A stretch of DNA of 64,000 nt, taken from contig JBMNCR010000034.1 in the NCBI GenBank assembly GCA_049366695.1, positions 1 to 64,000 on the forward strand, read 5' to 3'. Position 1 is the first letter of the stretch. Each line of letters opens with the position of its first letter. A model generated the notes under the pieces. That model made no database searches. It was not told the origin of the DNA and saw only the letters and a list, made by a program, of their open reading frames with translations. The position numbers and the translations under genes were made by a program. Of this stretch, positions 18,508-27,360 are shown piece by piece. This DNA is from JBMNCR01 sp049366695. Its GTDB lineage: Bacteria; Bacillota; Clostridia; Eubacteriales; Alkalibacteraceae.

Positions 18508-19896
18508 TTAATACTTCACATTTTTTAATATATATTCGCTTAAATCTGATATATTTATTCGAATTTGTTCCATAGTATCCCGTTCTCTGATGGTAACAGT
18601 ATCATCTTCTAAAGTATCAAAGTCTACAGTAATGCAATATGGTGTCCCAATTTCATCTTGTCTTCTATATCTTTTCCCAATGCTTCCTGTTTCATCATAA
18701 TCTACCATTATTTCTTTACTTAAAACAGAATATACTTCACTAGCTTTGTCCTTCAACTTCTTTGTTAATGGAAGTATAGCCGCCTTATATGGTGCTAAAA
18801 ATGGATGAATCTTTAGTACATTCCTTGTTTCATTTTCAGCTATTTCTTCTACTTCAAAGGCGTCACATAAAAATGCTAACAGCACTCTATCTACCCCTAA
18901 AGATGGCTCAATACAATATGGCACGTATTTTTTATTAGTTACTGGATCCATATATTTTATTTCTTTTCCTGAATGTTCTTGATGTTGTTTTAGATCATAA
19001 TCTGTCCTATCTGCTATACCCCATAACTCTCCCCATCCAAAAGGAAATCTAAATTCAAAATCTGTAGTAGCATTACTGTAATGTGATAGCTCTTCATCCG
19101 AATGATCACGTAATCTTATATTTTCATCTTTCATACCAAGATTTAATAACCAATCTTTACAAAAATTCTTCCAATAATTAAACCATTCTAAATCTTCTCC
19201 TGGTGCACAGAAAAACTCTAATTCCATCTGCTCAAATTCACGTGTTCTAAAAATAAAATTTCCTGGCGTAATCTCATTTCTAAATGATTTCCCTATTTGT
19301 GCTATACCAAAGGGTATTTTTTTTCTTGATGTTCTTTGAATATTATTAAAGTTTACAAATATACCTTGTGCCGTCTCTGGTCTTAAAAATATCTCATTAC
19401 TTGAATCTTCTGTAACACCTTGAAAAGTCTTAAACATAAGGTTAAACTGTCTAATATCAGTATACTCTAATGCTCCACATTTTGGACATTTTATTTCTTT
19501 GTCAGTTATATAATCGAGCATTTTTTCATTACTCCAACCATCAACTATTATCTCTTGTTCTTTTTGTTGACTGTAATCTTCTATTAATTTATCTGCTCTA
19601 TACCTTGTTTTACATTTTTTACAATCCATCAACGGATCATTAAAACCACCAACATGTCCCGAGGCTACCCATACATTAGGATTCATCAATATTGCTGAAT
19701 CTATTCCAACATTATATGGAGATTCTTGTACAAATTTTTTCCACCAAGCTTTTTTAATATTATTTTTTAATTCCACTCCCAAGAGACCATAATCCCAACT
19801 ATTAGCTAATCCTCCATAAATTTCTGAGCCTGGAAAAATAAATCCTCTCATTTTACATATACTTACTATTGTATTCATTTCTAGCTGTTTACTCAA
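18508..19896 (-). CDS. glyS: Glycyl-tRNA synthetase, single-chain dimeric type
   Basis: Charges tRNA-Gly. Class II core motifs are present: motif 2 around FRNEITPGNFIFRTREFEQM and motif 3 around IEPSLGVDRVLLAFL. An insertion with CKKCKTRYRAD and CPKCGALEYTD suggests a zinc site. The C-terminal 120 residues (from HPFLAPYKAAILPLTKK) are the anticodon-binding domain. 462 aa is normal for the alpha2 type of Gram-positives, not the GlyQ/GlyS heterotetramer. TTG start with AAGGAGG upstream. Controlled by the T-box leader at 19930-20125. Confidence 0.97.
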   Translation of the reverse strand: MSKQLEMNTIVSICKMRGFIFPGSEIYGGLANSWDYGLLGVELKNNIKKAWWKKFVQESPYNVGIDSAILMNPNVWVASGHVGGFNDPLMDCKKCKTRYRADKLIEDYSQQKEQEIIVDGWSNEKMLDYITDKEIKCPKCGALEYTDIRQFNLMFKTFQGVTEDSSNEIFLRPETAQGIFVNFNNIQRTSRKKIPFGIAQIGKSFRNEITPGNFIFRTREFEQMELEFFCAPGEDLEWFNYWKNFCKDWLLNLGMKDENIRLRDHSDEELSHYSNATTDFEFRFPFGWGELWGIADRTDYDLKQHQEHSGKEIKYMDPVTNKKYVPYCIEPSLGVDRVLLAFLCDAFEVEEIAENETRNVLKIHPFLAPYKAAILPLTKKLKDKASEVYSVLSKEIMVDYDETGSIGKRYRRQDEIGTPYCITVDFDTLEDDTVTIRERDTMEQIRINISDLSEYILKNVKY

Positions 19897-19929
19897 TTAT
19901 ATTTCCTCCTTGAATCTATTTATGTGTAA

Positions 19930-20125
19930 AAAAAGCCCCTTGCTTAAAGCAAGGGACGATATTAACCGCGGTTCCACCCTAATTGGCACTAAGTACCCAT
20001 CTTTATTTAATACTCATATGTGCCATTCATAAGAATATCCTACGAGGCTTGCACCATTCCTCACTCGCTTTTAAACATATTACTTATTACTCTTCATAAT
20101 CATCGCATTAATTATTTAATTCCTA
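19930..20125 (-). promoter_or_regulatory. T-box riboswitch leader of glyS
   Basis: The T-box sequence AGGGTGGAACCGCGG is exact at 19966-19980 (minus strand), followed by the terminator stem CCCTTGC/GCAAGGG with a T-run (19928-19955). Upstream, GAAGAGTA and a GGTGCAAGCC-like element mark stem I and stem III regions, and a GGCA within ATGGCACAT is a fitting glycine specifier codon. Uncharged tRNA-Gly stabilises the antiterminator and switches glyS on. A promoter with TTGACA at 20155-20160 and a GATAAC-type -10 lies just upstream. Confidence 0.93.
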
Positions 20126-20241
20126 ATAATAAGTTATCAAAGCACATTGTTACTTGTCAATAGTTATTTTTTTTAGATTATGTTTATACAACTTTTTTCA
20201 AAATATATTGTATTATAATCTATGCTAATTAAACTTTATCA

Positions 20242-20694
20242 TTATAGTTTATTCATAAATTTATTTGCATATGTTTCCATTTTATCTCCAGCTTTTTTCA
20301 ACTCCTGATTAACATCTACTATGATATTTCCCTTTCTTTCTACCTCTATATAACAATCCGTTGCAACTGCTGCTATTGATCCTAACATAGAAGCAAAAGG
20401 TAATAATACTACTCCCACAGCAACAGCATTAACTGGTATATTCAACAATATTTCTTCACCTTTCTTAATCTTTATTCTAGTTACGTTTCCTTCTTTAATA
20501 AGTTTTTTTATTATTATTAATACATCTTTCCCTGTGGTAGTATATTCTTCTTTTTTACTTTTTCTTTTTTCTTGTAAAATAATAAAAGATTGATAATAAT
20601 CACCATTTGTATATTCCAAAGTCTTTATTGCATCTTCGCTAGTACATCCTGTTTTTTCCATTAATTCATTCACTTTCTCGGTTATAGTATTCAT
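20242..20694 (-). CDS. DUF4342 protein with N-terminal UBA-like domain, 150 aa
   Basis: Residues 1-45 (VNELMEKTGCTSEDAIKTLE) look like a UBA/EF-Ts N-terminal helical bundle; residues 50-130 match DUF4342, with TRIKIKKGEEILLNIPVNA then a glycine/alanine-rich hydrophobic hairpin (VGVVLLPFASMLGSIAAVA) and a short strand YIEVERKG. The family is common in clostridia near recO but uncharacterised. It lies 14 bases downstream of recO in the same operon. Confidence 0.75.
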   Translation of the reverse strand: MNTITEKVNELMEKTGCTSEDAIKTLEYTNGDYYQSFIILQEKRKSKKEEYTTTGKDVLIIIKKLIKEGNVTRIKIKKGEEILLNIPVNAVAVGVVLLPFASMLGSIAAVATDCYIEVERKGNIIVDVNQELKKAGDKMETYANKFMNKL

Positions 20695-20708
20695 TAAACC
20701 ACCTCTTT

Positions 20709-21449
20709 TTAAATTGTTTCCATAAAATCATAAGAAATTATTTTTCTATCTATATGATAAACTATGTATTTATTCATTATTTTTATAAGATATTTTAATA
20801 AATCATCATTATAACTAATTTCGTTAATTTTCTTAATAGGATAAAACAATAGTGTTTTCATTAAATCAATACCCTGCACTGTTATAATATTTGAATATAA
20901 ATCCTGACCTTTGCATTCTTTGCAAATCACACCACCGGTTTCTATTGAAAAAAAATATTCCTCATACTCTTTTAAACATTTAGAACAATGATGCAAATTT
21001 GGAGCATATCCCATCAATCCCATCATCTTTAATTGGTATGCTAATAAAATATATTTACTACTCTTTATTTTCAACCTATTTATTGTATTCAATGAATACA
21101 ATACTAAATTTAGTACTCTCTCATCCTTGTCTTCTTCTTCAAAAGCCAAATTAATTATTTCAATTAAATATGTTGCCACAGAAAGTTTTTCTAAATCTTT
21201 TCTTATATTATAAAATGATTCAATTAACTCCGATTGACTAAGATAATTAAAAGATTTTCCTGTATAATATACAAAATTACTATAACTAAAAAGTTGTGTG
21301 CTTCCAATAAATTTACTTTTTACTTTCTTTGCACCCTTTGCAACAACTTGTATCTTACCCTTCTCTTTTGTGAAGATAGTTATTATTAAATCATTATCAC
21401 CTAAGTTTGTTTTCTTTATCACTATTCCAGAGGCTTTCTCAAGAGCCAT
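20709..21449 (-). CDS. recO: DNA repair protein RecO
   Basis: Mediator that loads RecA on gaps in the RecFOR pathway. The N-terminal OB fold is seen (ASGIVIKKTNLGDNDLIITI ... GKIQVVAKGAKK), followed by a helical domain and a C4 zinc finger, CSKCLKEYEEYFF and CKEC (about residues 154-180). 246 aa is normal. It follows era by nine bases, the standard Firmicute order. Confidence 0.94.
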   Translation of the reverse strand: MALEKASGIVIKKTNLGDNDLIITIFTKEKGKIQVVAKGAKKVKSKFIGSTQLFSYSNFVYYTGKSFNYLSQSELIESFYNIRKDLEKLSVATYLIEIINLAFEEEDKDERVLNLVLYSLNTINRLKIKSSKYILLAYQLKMMGLMGYAPNLHHCSKCLKEYEEYFFSIETGGVICKECKGQDLYSNIITVQGIDLMKTLLFYPIKKINEISYNDDLLKYLIKIMNKYIVYHIDRKIISYDFMETI

Positions 21450-21457
21450 TATTTATC

Positions 21458-22357
21458 TCATCCTTTATTTTTGTAGCCTAAATCTCTTAAGTCAAATTCT
21501 TTATCTCTCCAACCAGCACGAACTTTTACCCATAATTGCAAATTAACTTTACAAGCTAATAGATTTTCAATATCTTTTCTTGCCAGTATACCAATTTGTT
21601 TTAACATTTTACCTTCTTTTCCTATTATTATTCCTTTATGGGATTTCCGTTCGCAATAAATATTAACTTCAATATCGTATAATAATTTATTTTTCCTTTG
21701 TTTCATACTCATTACTTCTACTGCTATTCCGTGGGGCACTTCATCTTCTAATAATTGTAGTGTTTTTTCTCTTACTAATTCTGCAGTCAATATTTTTTCT
21801 GGCTGTTCAGTAATCATATCTTCAGGAAAATATTGAGGTCCTTGAGGAATGCTTTGTAATATTAATTTTAATAACGCATCAATATTTTTCCCCTTCATGG
21901 CAGAAATAGGTATAATCTCATCTATTTGATCATAAGATTTTAATTCTTCTATCTTTTGTAATAATTCCTCTTGACTTAGCCTATCTATTTTATTGATAAT
22001 TAATATTTTTTTAGTTTTTATATTTTTTAACTCTTCTAATATATATTTATCTCCAGGACCTGTCTTTTTTTCATCTACTAAAAACAGTACTACATCTACT
22101 TCTTTTAATGTACGTGAGGCAACCTCAACCATATAATCTCCTAATTTATTTTTAGGTTTATGAATTCCTGGTGTATCAATAAAAACCATTTGATATTCAT
22201 CGGTAGTATGCACACATCTTATAGTATTTCTAGTAGTTTGAGGTTTTGATGATATTATAGCTAATTTCTCTCCTAAAATGTTATTTAAAAGCGTAGATTT
22301 CCCTACGTTTGGTCTCCCTATAATACTAATAAAACCTGATTTATATTCATTATCCAT
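21458..22357 (-). CDS. era: GTPase Era
   Basis: Ribosome-assembly GTPase that binds the 3' end of 16S rRNA. G1 GRPNVGKSTLLN, G3 DTPGIHKP and G4 NKID are all visible in the N-terminal domain; the C-terminal KH domain contains GIIIGKEGKMLKQIG. 299 aa is full length. The start at 22357 is set by TGGAGG six bases upstream and lies eight bases inside the end of cdd, so translation is probably coupled. Confidence 0.97.
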   Translation of the reverse strand: MDNEYKSGFISIIGRPNVGKSTLLNNILGEKLAIISSKPQTTRNTIRCVHTTDEYQMVFIDTPGIHKPKNKLGDYMVEVASRTLKEVDVVLFLVDEKKTGPGDKYILEELKNIKTKKILIINKIDRLSQEELLQKIEELKSYDQIDEIIPISAMKGKNIDALLKLILQSIPQGPQYFPEDMITEQPEKILTAELVREKTLQLLEDEVPHGIAVEVMSMKQRKNKLLYDIEVNIYCERKSHKGIIIGKEGKMLKQIGILARKDIENLLACKVNLQLWVKVRAGWRDKEFDLRDLGYKNKG

Positions 22358-22766
22358 TTTTTTCCTCCATAACAAAATCTTCTTTTGTAAAAGAATTAGG
22401 AAGCAATTCTTCTATAGTACTATGTTTTACTTCACCATGTTTATTAACTAATAATACTTCACATTCACTACCAAACTCTCTAATAACCTGTCTACATATG
22501 CCACAGGGATATACAAAACTTTCTTCATCGGTAGCCACAGCTATTACTTTAATATTTTTCGAACCTTCTGAGACTCCTTTGAATATAGCAGTTCTCTCAG
22601 CACAATTTGTAGCTCCATAAGATGCATTTTCTATATTACACCCACTATACATCTTGCCATCTTCAGTTAAAACAGCAGCACCAACGTGAAAATTAGAATA
22701 AGGTGCATATGCAAAGTTTTTAGCTTCTATTGCCTCTTTAACTAAAAGTTCATATTTATTATTCAC
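22350..22766 (-). CDS. cdd: Cytidine deaminase
   Basis: Deaminates cytidine and deoxycytidine in pyrimidine salvage. Zinc-site motifs are NCAERTAIF (Cys plus catalytic Glu) and PCGICRQV (two Cys ligands), the tetrameric Cdd signature. 138 aa is typical. It sits between dgkA and era, its standard place in clostridia. Pyrimidine-nucleoside phosphorylase at 35924 would use the uridine produced. Confidence 0.96.
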   Translation of the reverse strand: MNNKYELLVKEAIEAKNFAYAPYSNFHVGAAVLTEDGKMYSGCNIENASYGATNCAERTAIFKGVSEGSKNIKVIAVATDEESFVYPCGICRQVIREFGSECEVLLVNKHGEVKHSTIEELLPNSFTKEDFVMEEKNG

Positions 22767-22799
22767 ATAAAAACTCCTTTAATTATCTTTTATGACATT

Positions 22800-23147
22800 T
22801 CAAAATATTTTATTATAAAATATCAATACACCTATAATAATAGATATAATAGCGCTTATTAAAACCGCACCAGCAGCTACATCTTTAGCAATCTTAGCCA
22901 ATAAATTATACTCCTCAGTTATTAAATCAATGGTTTTTTCAATAGCTGTATTAATCATTTCCACTGCTATGACTACATTTATTGTTAATAAAATGATAAG
23001 TAACTCAAAATACTCCAATTTTACAACAATCCCGAGTAGTAATACTATTAGAGCAATAAAAAAATGTATACGAATATTTCTTTGAGTTATAAATGAATAT
23101 TCAATTCCGTTTATTGCATGTTTAAAACTGTCTACTATTTTTTTCAT
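22800..23147 (-). CDS. dgkA: Diacylglycerol kinase / undecaprenol kinase (DgkA family)
   Basis: Small integral membrane lipid kinase with three helices (about residues 27-46, 47-68 and 90-113). The signature EMINTAIEKTIDLI (about 62-76) holds the Glu and Asn residues that bind Mg-ATP. In Gram-positives the substrate is usually undecaprenol, feeding cell-wall carrier recycling. 115 aa, family length. Part of the ybeY-dgkA-cdd-era string. Confidence 0.93.
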   Translation of the reverse strand: MKKIVDSFKHAINGIEYSFITQRNIRIHFFIALIVLLLGIVVKLEYFELLIILLTINVVIAVEMINTAIEKTIDLITEEYNLLAKIAKDVAAGAVLISAIISIIIGVLIFYNKIF

Positions 23148-23159
23148 ACTATGTCACCA

Positions 23160-23606
23160 TTATAAGTTGATATTTTTTATTACTTTTTTTTCTTTTTCTC
23201 TCATTAGTTTTTTTTCATCATCTTGCATATGATCATATCCCAATAAATGAAACATACCATGAATAATTAAATAACAAATCTCTCTCTCTACTGTATGTCC
23301 ATATTCAGTAGCTTGTTCTGCAGCTTTTGATATAGACATTACGATATCACCTAATAAAATCTCATTTTCAATTCTAGTTTCAGATTCCTCATACATAGGA
23401 AAGGATAATACGTCTGTAGCACAATCTTTGTTTCTATAACTTTTGTTTAATTGTCGTATCTCATTATTTTCTACAAATGATAAACTAATTTCGCAATTAT
23501 CATAAAATTTTTCAACCTTTATACATTCATTAATGCACTCTTTTATCTTTACAACTAAATTTTCACTTAAATCAATCTTACTTCTATTATCTATATGTAA
23601 TTCCAT
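23160..23606 (-). CDS. ybeY: Endoribonuclease YbeY (rRNA maturation)
   Basis: Zinc-dependent single-strand endoribonuclease for 16S rRNA 3' maturation and ribosome quality control. The catalytic motif HGMFHLLGYDH (H-x3-H-x5-H) is intact near residues 115-125, and NKSYRNKDCATDVLSFPM is the conserved strand before it. 148 aa, normal. Start ATG behind TGAGGAGTG. Confidence 0.96.
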   Translation of the reverse strand: MELHIDNRSKIDLSENLVVKIKECINECIKVEKFYDNCEISLSFVENNEIRQLNKSYRNKDCATDVLSFPMYEESETRIENEILLGDIVMSISKAAEQATEYGHTVEREICYLIIHGMFHLLGYDHMQDDEKKLMREKEKKVIKNINL

Positions 23607-23646
23607 TTTTCACTCCTCAATAAGTATAATTATTTCCTTGGTATCT

Positions 23647-24612
23647 TTAGTGCTTATTGTTATCATGTTTTTCATACGCTTTTATAATTCTCTGAACAAG
23701 CTGATGTCTCACTACATCAGCCTGAGTTAAATGCACAAACTCTATCCCTTCAATATCGTTTAATATTTTTGATACACTTGACAATCCAGAAATTCTACTA
23801 TCTGGCAAATCTACCTGAGTTATATCACCAGTTACTACTGCTTTTGATCCAAATCCCAATCTAGTAAGAAACATTTTCATCTGTTCTGGAGTAGTATTTT
23901 GTGCTTCATCTAATATAATAAAAGAATCATCTAATGTTCTTCCTCTCATATATGCCAAAGGGGCTACCTCTATCATACCTTTTTCCCTATATCTCAAATA
24001 CGCCTCAGATCCAATTAAATCGTATAGAGCATCATATAAAGGTCTTAAGTACGGATCTACTTTGTCCTGTAAATCGCCAGGTAAAAATCCTAGTTTTTCT
24101 CCCGCTTCTACAGCTGGTCTTGTTAAAATAATGCGACTAACTTCTTCTTTTTTGAAAGCTTTTATAGCCATAGCCATTGCTAGATATGTTTTGCCTGTAC
24201 CAGCAGGTCCAATACCAAATACTAACTCATTTTTATTAATAGCATCTACATATTTTTTTTGTCCTAAAGTCTTACATCTAATCTGTTTCCCTCTATTTGT
24301 ATAGTAGATAATACCATTTAATAAGTCATACGAATCTTCCTCACTTTTTTTTACCAATTCTATTATATATAATACTTTTTGAGTGTCTATTTGTCCGTAC
24401 TCTTTAATAGTCTGAATAATTTTTTTTATAGTTTTTTCTGCTTTTATAATATTTTCTTTTTCTCCTGTAATTTTCAGTTTCCCATCTCTTGATAGTATTT
24501 TTACTTGGAATTGCTTCTCAATAAGCTGTATGTTTTCATCATATTGTCCATGTATTTTCATTAGTATTTCTTCGTTATCTTCCTGTATATTTATCACATT
24601 GTCAAATGTCAA
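23647..24612 (-). CDS. phoH: PhoH-family ATPase (YbeZ type)
   Basis: Walker A GPAGTGKTYLAMAMA and Walker B SFIILDEAQNTTPEQMKMF define the PhoH P-loop domain; an N-terminal KH-like part is at residues 20-75. YbeZ-type PhoH proteins work with YbeY in rRNA metabolism, and ybeY is the next gene. 321 aa, normal. The start is TTG with AGGAGGAG upstream, a site that overlaps the yqfD stop codon. Confidence 0.94.
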   Translation of the reverse strand: MTFDNVINIQEDNEEILMKIHGQYDENIQLIEKQFQVKILSRDGKLKITGEKENIIKAEKTIKKIIQTIKEYGQIDTQKVLYIIELVKKSEEDSYDLLNGIIYYTNRGKQIRCKTLGQKKYVDAINKNELVFGIGPAGTGKTYLAMAMAIKAFKKEEVSRIILTRPAVEAGEKLGFLPGDLQDKVDPYLRPLYDALYDLIGSEAYLRYREKGMIEVAPLAYMRGRTLDDSFIILDEAQNTTPEQMKMFLTRLGFGSKAVVTGDITQVDLPDSRISGLSSVSKILNDIEGIEFVHLTQADVVRHQLVQRIIKAYEKHDNNKH

Positions 24613-24616
24613 TATG

Positions 24617-25795
24617 TTACTCCTCCTTGTTTATGTTTTGTTCTTTGCTAATTTCTTCAAGCACACTAATATTTACTACAAACTTGTAACTATTATTATT
24701 CATAACAGATGATTTTATTTTTATTTCCTCAACTTGACCTACTTTTTTAAATTCTTGTTTCGCTTTTTCTAAAACTTCTTCCTCAAGTTGTTCAGAAGTT
24801 TTCTCAATGCAATTTTCTTTTTCATAGTATTTTATCTTATTCATTTTTATAGGTAATTCTTTTCCAAAAATGCTCAATATCTTTTCTTCACTACTGTCAT
24901 AATAGTAATTTTCATCATCGTCTTTGAATAAATTAATTACAATATTTCCAATATGAAATACTCTATTAATCTTAGATTTCTCTTTATCAAGAATCTTATA
25001 AATACTTATATCATACTCTCTTGTATAATTAGTTTGTGCCATTATTGTAGCCATAGCATGTATATATACTATCTCTTTTTCTTCTTCGCTTTTTTGAATT
25101 ATATACTCCCCTTTTACTAGGAGATGACCTTCTTGTACTTCTTGATCAATTTCAACATTTGCCGTACCATTAATTATTAGCATATCTTTTATTATACCGC
25201 TCTTTTTAGCAATTAAATCTACAGGTACGGATTTATCATATATTTGCTGTTTTTCTTCCCTTTCAACTATCTCTACAATTGCTTTAGTACCATTAAATAT
25301 TATATTCATGTACTCGACTTCTTTGTGATCTTTTAAATATAATAAAATTACACTATCTATATCAATATTCTTTTTCCTTACCCATGTATCCAACCCTAAC
25401 TCTTTTAATTCTCTTATTATTTCATTAGTATCAATTTGATCATTTCCTGATACTTCTATATTTAAAACAATAGACGATATAAAATATATTATTAAAAAAA
25501 CAGTAACGCATGCACCTGCAAATATTTTTCGCGTTTTCAAACGCCATTTCCAGAGTGTCATTCCATTTTTTTTTATTATTTCAATTTTACATAATAATCT
25601 TTCCGCTATTGGATAAATTGCATCATAATCTTTTAATTCTATCTTTGCATGTAATTCATTAGGTTTTTTTTTAATTATGTCCCATACAAAAATATTATTA
25701 CTATGTATAAGATTTATCAATCTTTCTAAGTGTTTACCTTCAATTTTAATAATAACATACCCTCTAACATAATGCCATAACTTAACAAATAACAA
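24617..25795 (-). CDS. yqfD: Sporulation protein YqfD
   Basis: Membrane protein of the mother cell, needed for efficient spore formation. A soluble N-terminal domain (1-88) precedes a single membrane helix (IFAGACVTVFLIIYFISSIV, about 90-110) and a large extracytoplasmic domain. 392 aa is family length. The start is a TTG supported by GAGGGGG seven bases before it. Next to yqfC upstream and phoH downstream as in Bacillus; presumably under sporulation sigma control, although I cannot identify the promoter. Confidence 0.92.
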   Translation of the reverse strand: MLFVKLWHYVRGYVIIKIEGKHLERLINLIHSNNIFVWDIIKKKPNELHAKIELKDYDAIYPIAERLLCKIEIIKKNGMTLWKWRLKTRKIFAGACVTVFLIIYFISSIVLNIEVSGNDQIDTNEIIRELKELGLDTWVRKKNIDIDSVILLYLKDHKEVEYMNIIFNGTKAIVEIVEREEKQQIYDKSVPVDLIAKKSGIIKDMLIINGTANVEIDQEVQEGHLLVKGEYIIQKSEEEKEIVYIHAMATIMAQTNYTREYDISIYKILDKEKSKINRVFHIGNIVINLFKDDDENYYYDSSEEKILSIFGKELPIKMNKIKYYEKENCIEKTSEQLEEEVLEKAKQEFKKVGQVEEIKIKSSVMNNNSYKFVVNISVLEEISKEQNINKEE

Positions 25796-25813
25796 CTATG
25801 TTCCCCCTCGATA

Positions 25814-26092
25814 TCATATTGTCACATTTTCAATTATTCCTTCAACGATAATTTCTTCTTTTATTATATTTCTAATAAACAAGTCTTTCCCTTCAACTAC
25901 AATTATCCCAACTTTTGAATTAATTCTTATTTTACTATTGTTATATTCAATAATTCCTTTATGATTTTCTATCCTCGCTTGGATATTTCCTATCAAAGTA
26001 ATTTTAGGTAAATTTAAAGTTATTTCTTTTGGCAATTCGAAGATATCACTTATATTTTCTTTTAAAGATTCCAATTTTTTTTTACTCTTCAT
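25814..26092 (-). CDS. yqfC: Sporulation protein YqfC
   Basis: Small YabP/YqfC-family protein: ITLIGNIQARIENHKGIIEY and VGIIVVEGKDLFIRNII match the conserved beta-strand core of the family. 92 aa is standard. In Bacillus the yqfCD pair is expressed in the mother cell and yqfD mutants block spore development. First gene of the run to recO. Confidence 0.9.
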   Translation of the reverse strand: MKSKKKLESLKENISDIFELPKEITLNLPKITLIGNIQARIENHKGIIEYNNSKIRINSKVGIIVVEGKDLFIRNIIKEEIIVEGIIENVTI

Positions 26093-26182
26093 TTAATACC
26101 TCCATATATGATATTTTATGTTCTTGCAAATATATATATGATTTAAAAACTAGGGAATTTTACATAATAATTTCTTTATATT

Positions 26183-26216
26183 ATAAAAAAAACCTTAGAA
26201 CTTAAGTTCTAAGGTT
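26183..26216 (-). terminator. Terminator downstream of yqeY
   Basis: A perfect inverted repeat AACCTTAGAAC/GTTCTAAGGTT (26191-26216) followed on the minus strand by a run of eight Ts. It separates the rpsU-yqeY transcript from yqfC. Confidence 0.9.
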
Positions 26217-26222
26217 ATAATT

Positions 26223-26666
26223 TTATTTTAAATTTTCTTTTACAAACTTATTTATCAAACCACCATCAGCTCGACCTTTTACTTTCGGCATAATAGCGGA
26301 CATTACCTTGCCCATTTCTTTAATGGAAGTAGCACCCACCTGATTGACTGTCTCTATTACAATATTTTTTATTTCTTCTTCACTTAATTGTTGAGGAAGG
26401 TATTTTGTCAATATTTCTATTTCTTGATTTGTCTGATCAATCAAATCTTGCCGACCTGCTTTTTCAAAATCTTTTAATACATCTTTTCTTTGCTTTACTT
26501 GTTTAGATATAATACCAATTATATCTTCATTTTTCAATTCTACTTTATTATCTTTTTCATGCTGCAATATAGCAGCCCTTACCATAATAATTGTAGATTT
26601 TAAAGTGCTGTTTTTTTCTTTCATCGCTTTTTTTAAATCTGCACTTAATTGCTCCTTTAGGAACAT
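26223..26666 (-). CDS. yqeY: GatB/YqeY-domain protein
   Basis: Helical YqeY protein related to the tail domain of the GatB/E amidotransferase subunits that bind tRNA. Seen: MKEKNSTLKSTIIMVRAAI, DLIDQTNQEIEILTKYLPQQ and VKGRADGGLINKFVKENL, the conserved ends of the family. 147 aa, normal. It follows rpsU by 14 bases, the usual rpsU-yqeY pair. Exact role unknown. Confidence 0.93.
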   Translation of the reverse strand: MFLKEQLSADLKKAMKEKNSTLKSTIIMVRAAILQHEKDNKVELKNEDIIGIISKQVKQRKDVLKDFEKAGRQDLIDQTNQEIEILTKYLPQQLSEEEIKNIVIETVNQVGATSIKEMGKVMSAIMPKVKGRADGGLINKFVKENLK

Positions 26667-26680
26667 ATAAACACCTCTTA

Positions 26681-26866
26681 CTAAAACCTTTTTTTATTAT
26701 TTCTCTTTCTAGCAGCTTCAGATTTTTTCTTCCTCTTTACGCTTGGCTTTTCATAATGCTCTCTTTTTCTAATTTCAGACATTACTCCTGCTCTGGCAGT
26801 TTTCCTTTTAAACCTACGCAGCGCATTTTCTAATGATTCACCATCTTTAATTTTTACTTCAGACAT
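26681..26866 (-). CDS. rpsU: Ribosomal protein S21
   Basis: Small-subunit protein near the anti-Shine-Dalgarno end of 16S rRNA. The sequence SEVKIKDGESLENALRRFKR and the basic tail ending RKRNNKKRF are diagnostic. The true start is the internal ATG at 26866, directly behind a GGGGGGG-type ribosome binding site, giving 61 aa; the longer upstream extension is not part of S21. Confidence 0.97.
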   Translation of the reverse strand: MSEVKIKDGESLENALRRFKRKTARAGVMSEIRKREHYEKPSVKRKKKSEAARKRNNKKRF

Positions 26867-26994
26867 TTTTCTACCCCCCCCTCTACTACATAAATGTAAC
26901 AGATTATATAGGTTATTGTTATTATAGTAATAGTGGGCCTTCAATAACAATTAACATTATATCTTAACTAATTCTAATGTGTCAAATAATATGT

Positions 26995-27336
26995 TTAGCC
27001 GGGAGGCCATTCTAGATTTCTTCCTCCTAATAAATGATAATGCAAATGCAACACTGTCTGCCCTCCATTGTCTCCACAATTATTCACTAATCTAAATCCA
27101 GTATCAGCAACACCATGTTTTAACGCTAGTCTATTTGCTACCATATGCATATGAGTAATAATATCATTTCCTGCAGGTACAGTTAAAACAGAATCATAAT
27201 GTGCTTTAGGTATTATCAAGAAATGTATAGGTGCTTGAGGTTCTATATCTTTGAAAGCCATCACAAGATCATCCTCATAAACAGTTTCACTTGGAATATC
27301 TTTTTTTGCTATTTTACAAAACAAACAATCATCCAT
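26995..27336 (-). CDS. Histidine triad (HIT/HINT) family nucleotide hydrolase
   Basis: HinT-type purine nucleoside phosphoramidase. CLFCKIAKKDIPSETVYEDD starts the protein and the active-site triad VLHLHYHLLGGR (HxHxH) is intact near residues 97-108. 113 aa is typical. It lies between mtaB and rpsU on the same strand, as in many clostridia. Confidence 0.95.
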   Translation of the reverse strand: MDDCLFCKIAKKDIPSETVYEDDLVMAFKDIEPQAPIHFLIIPKAHYDSVLTVPAGNDIITHMHMVANRLALKHGVADTGFRLVNNCGDNGGQTVLHLHYHLLGGRNLEWPPG

Positions 27337-27360
27337 GTTAATCCCCCTTAGAAAAATATT

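Noticed and set aside
23934..24304. Plus-strand frames within phoH and similar frames within other genes
   Set aside because: Shadows of well-supported minus-strand genes, without ribosome binding sites or family resemblance.
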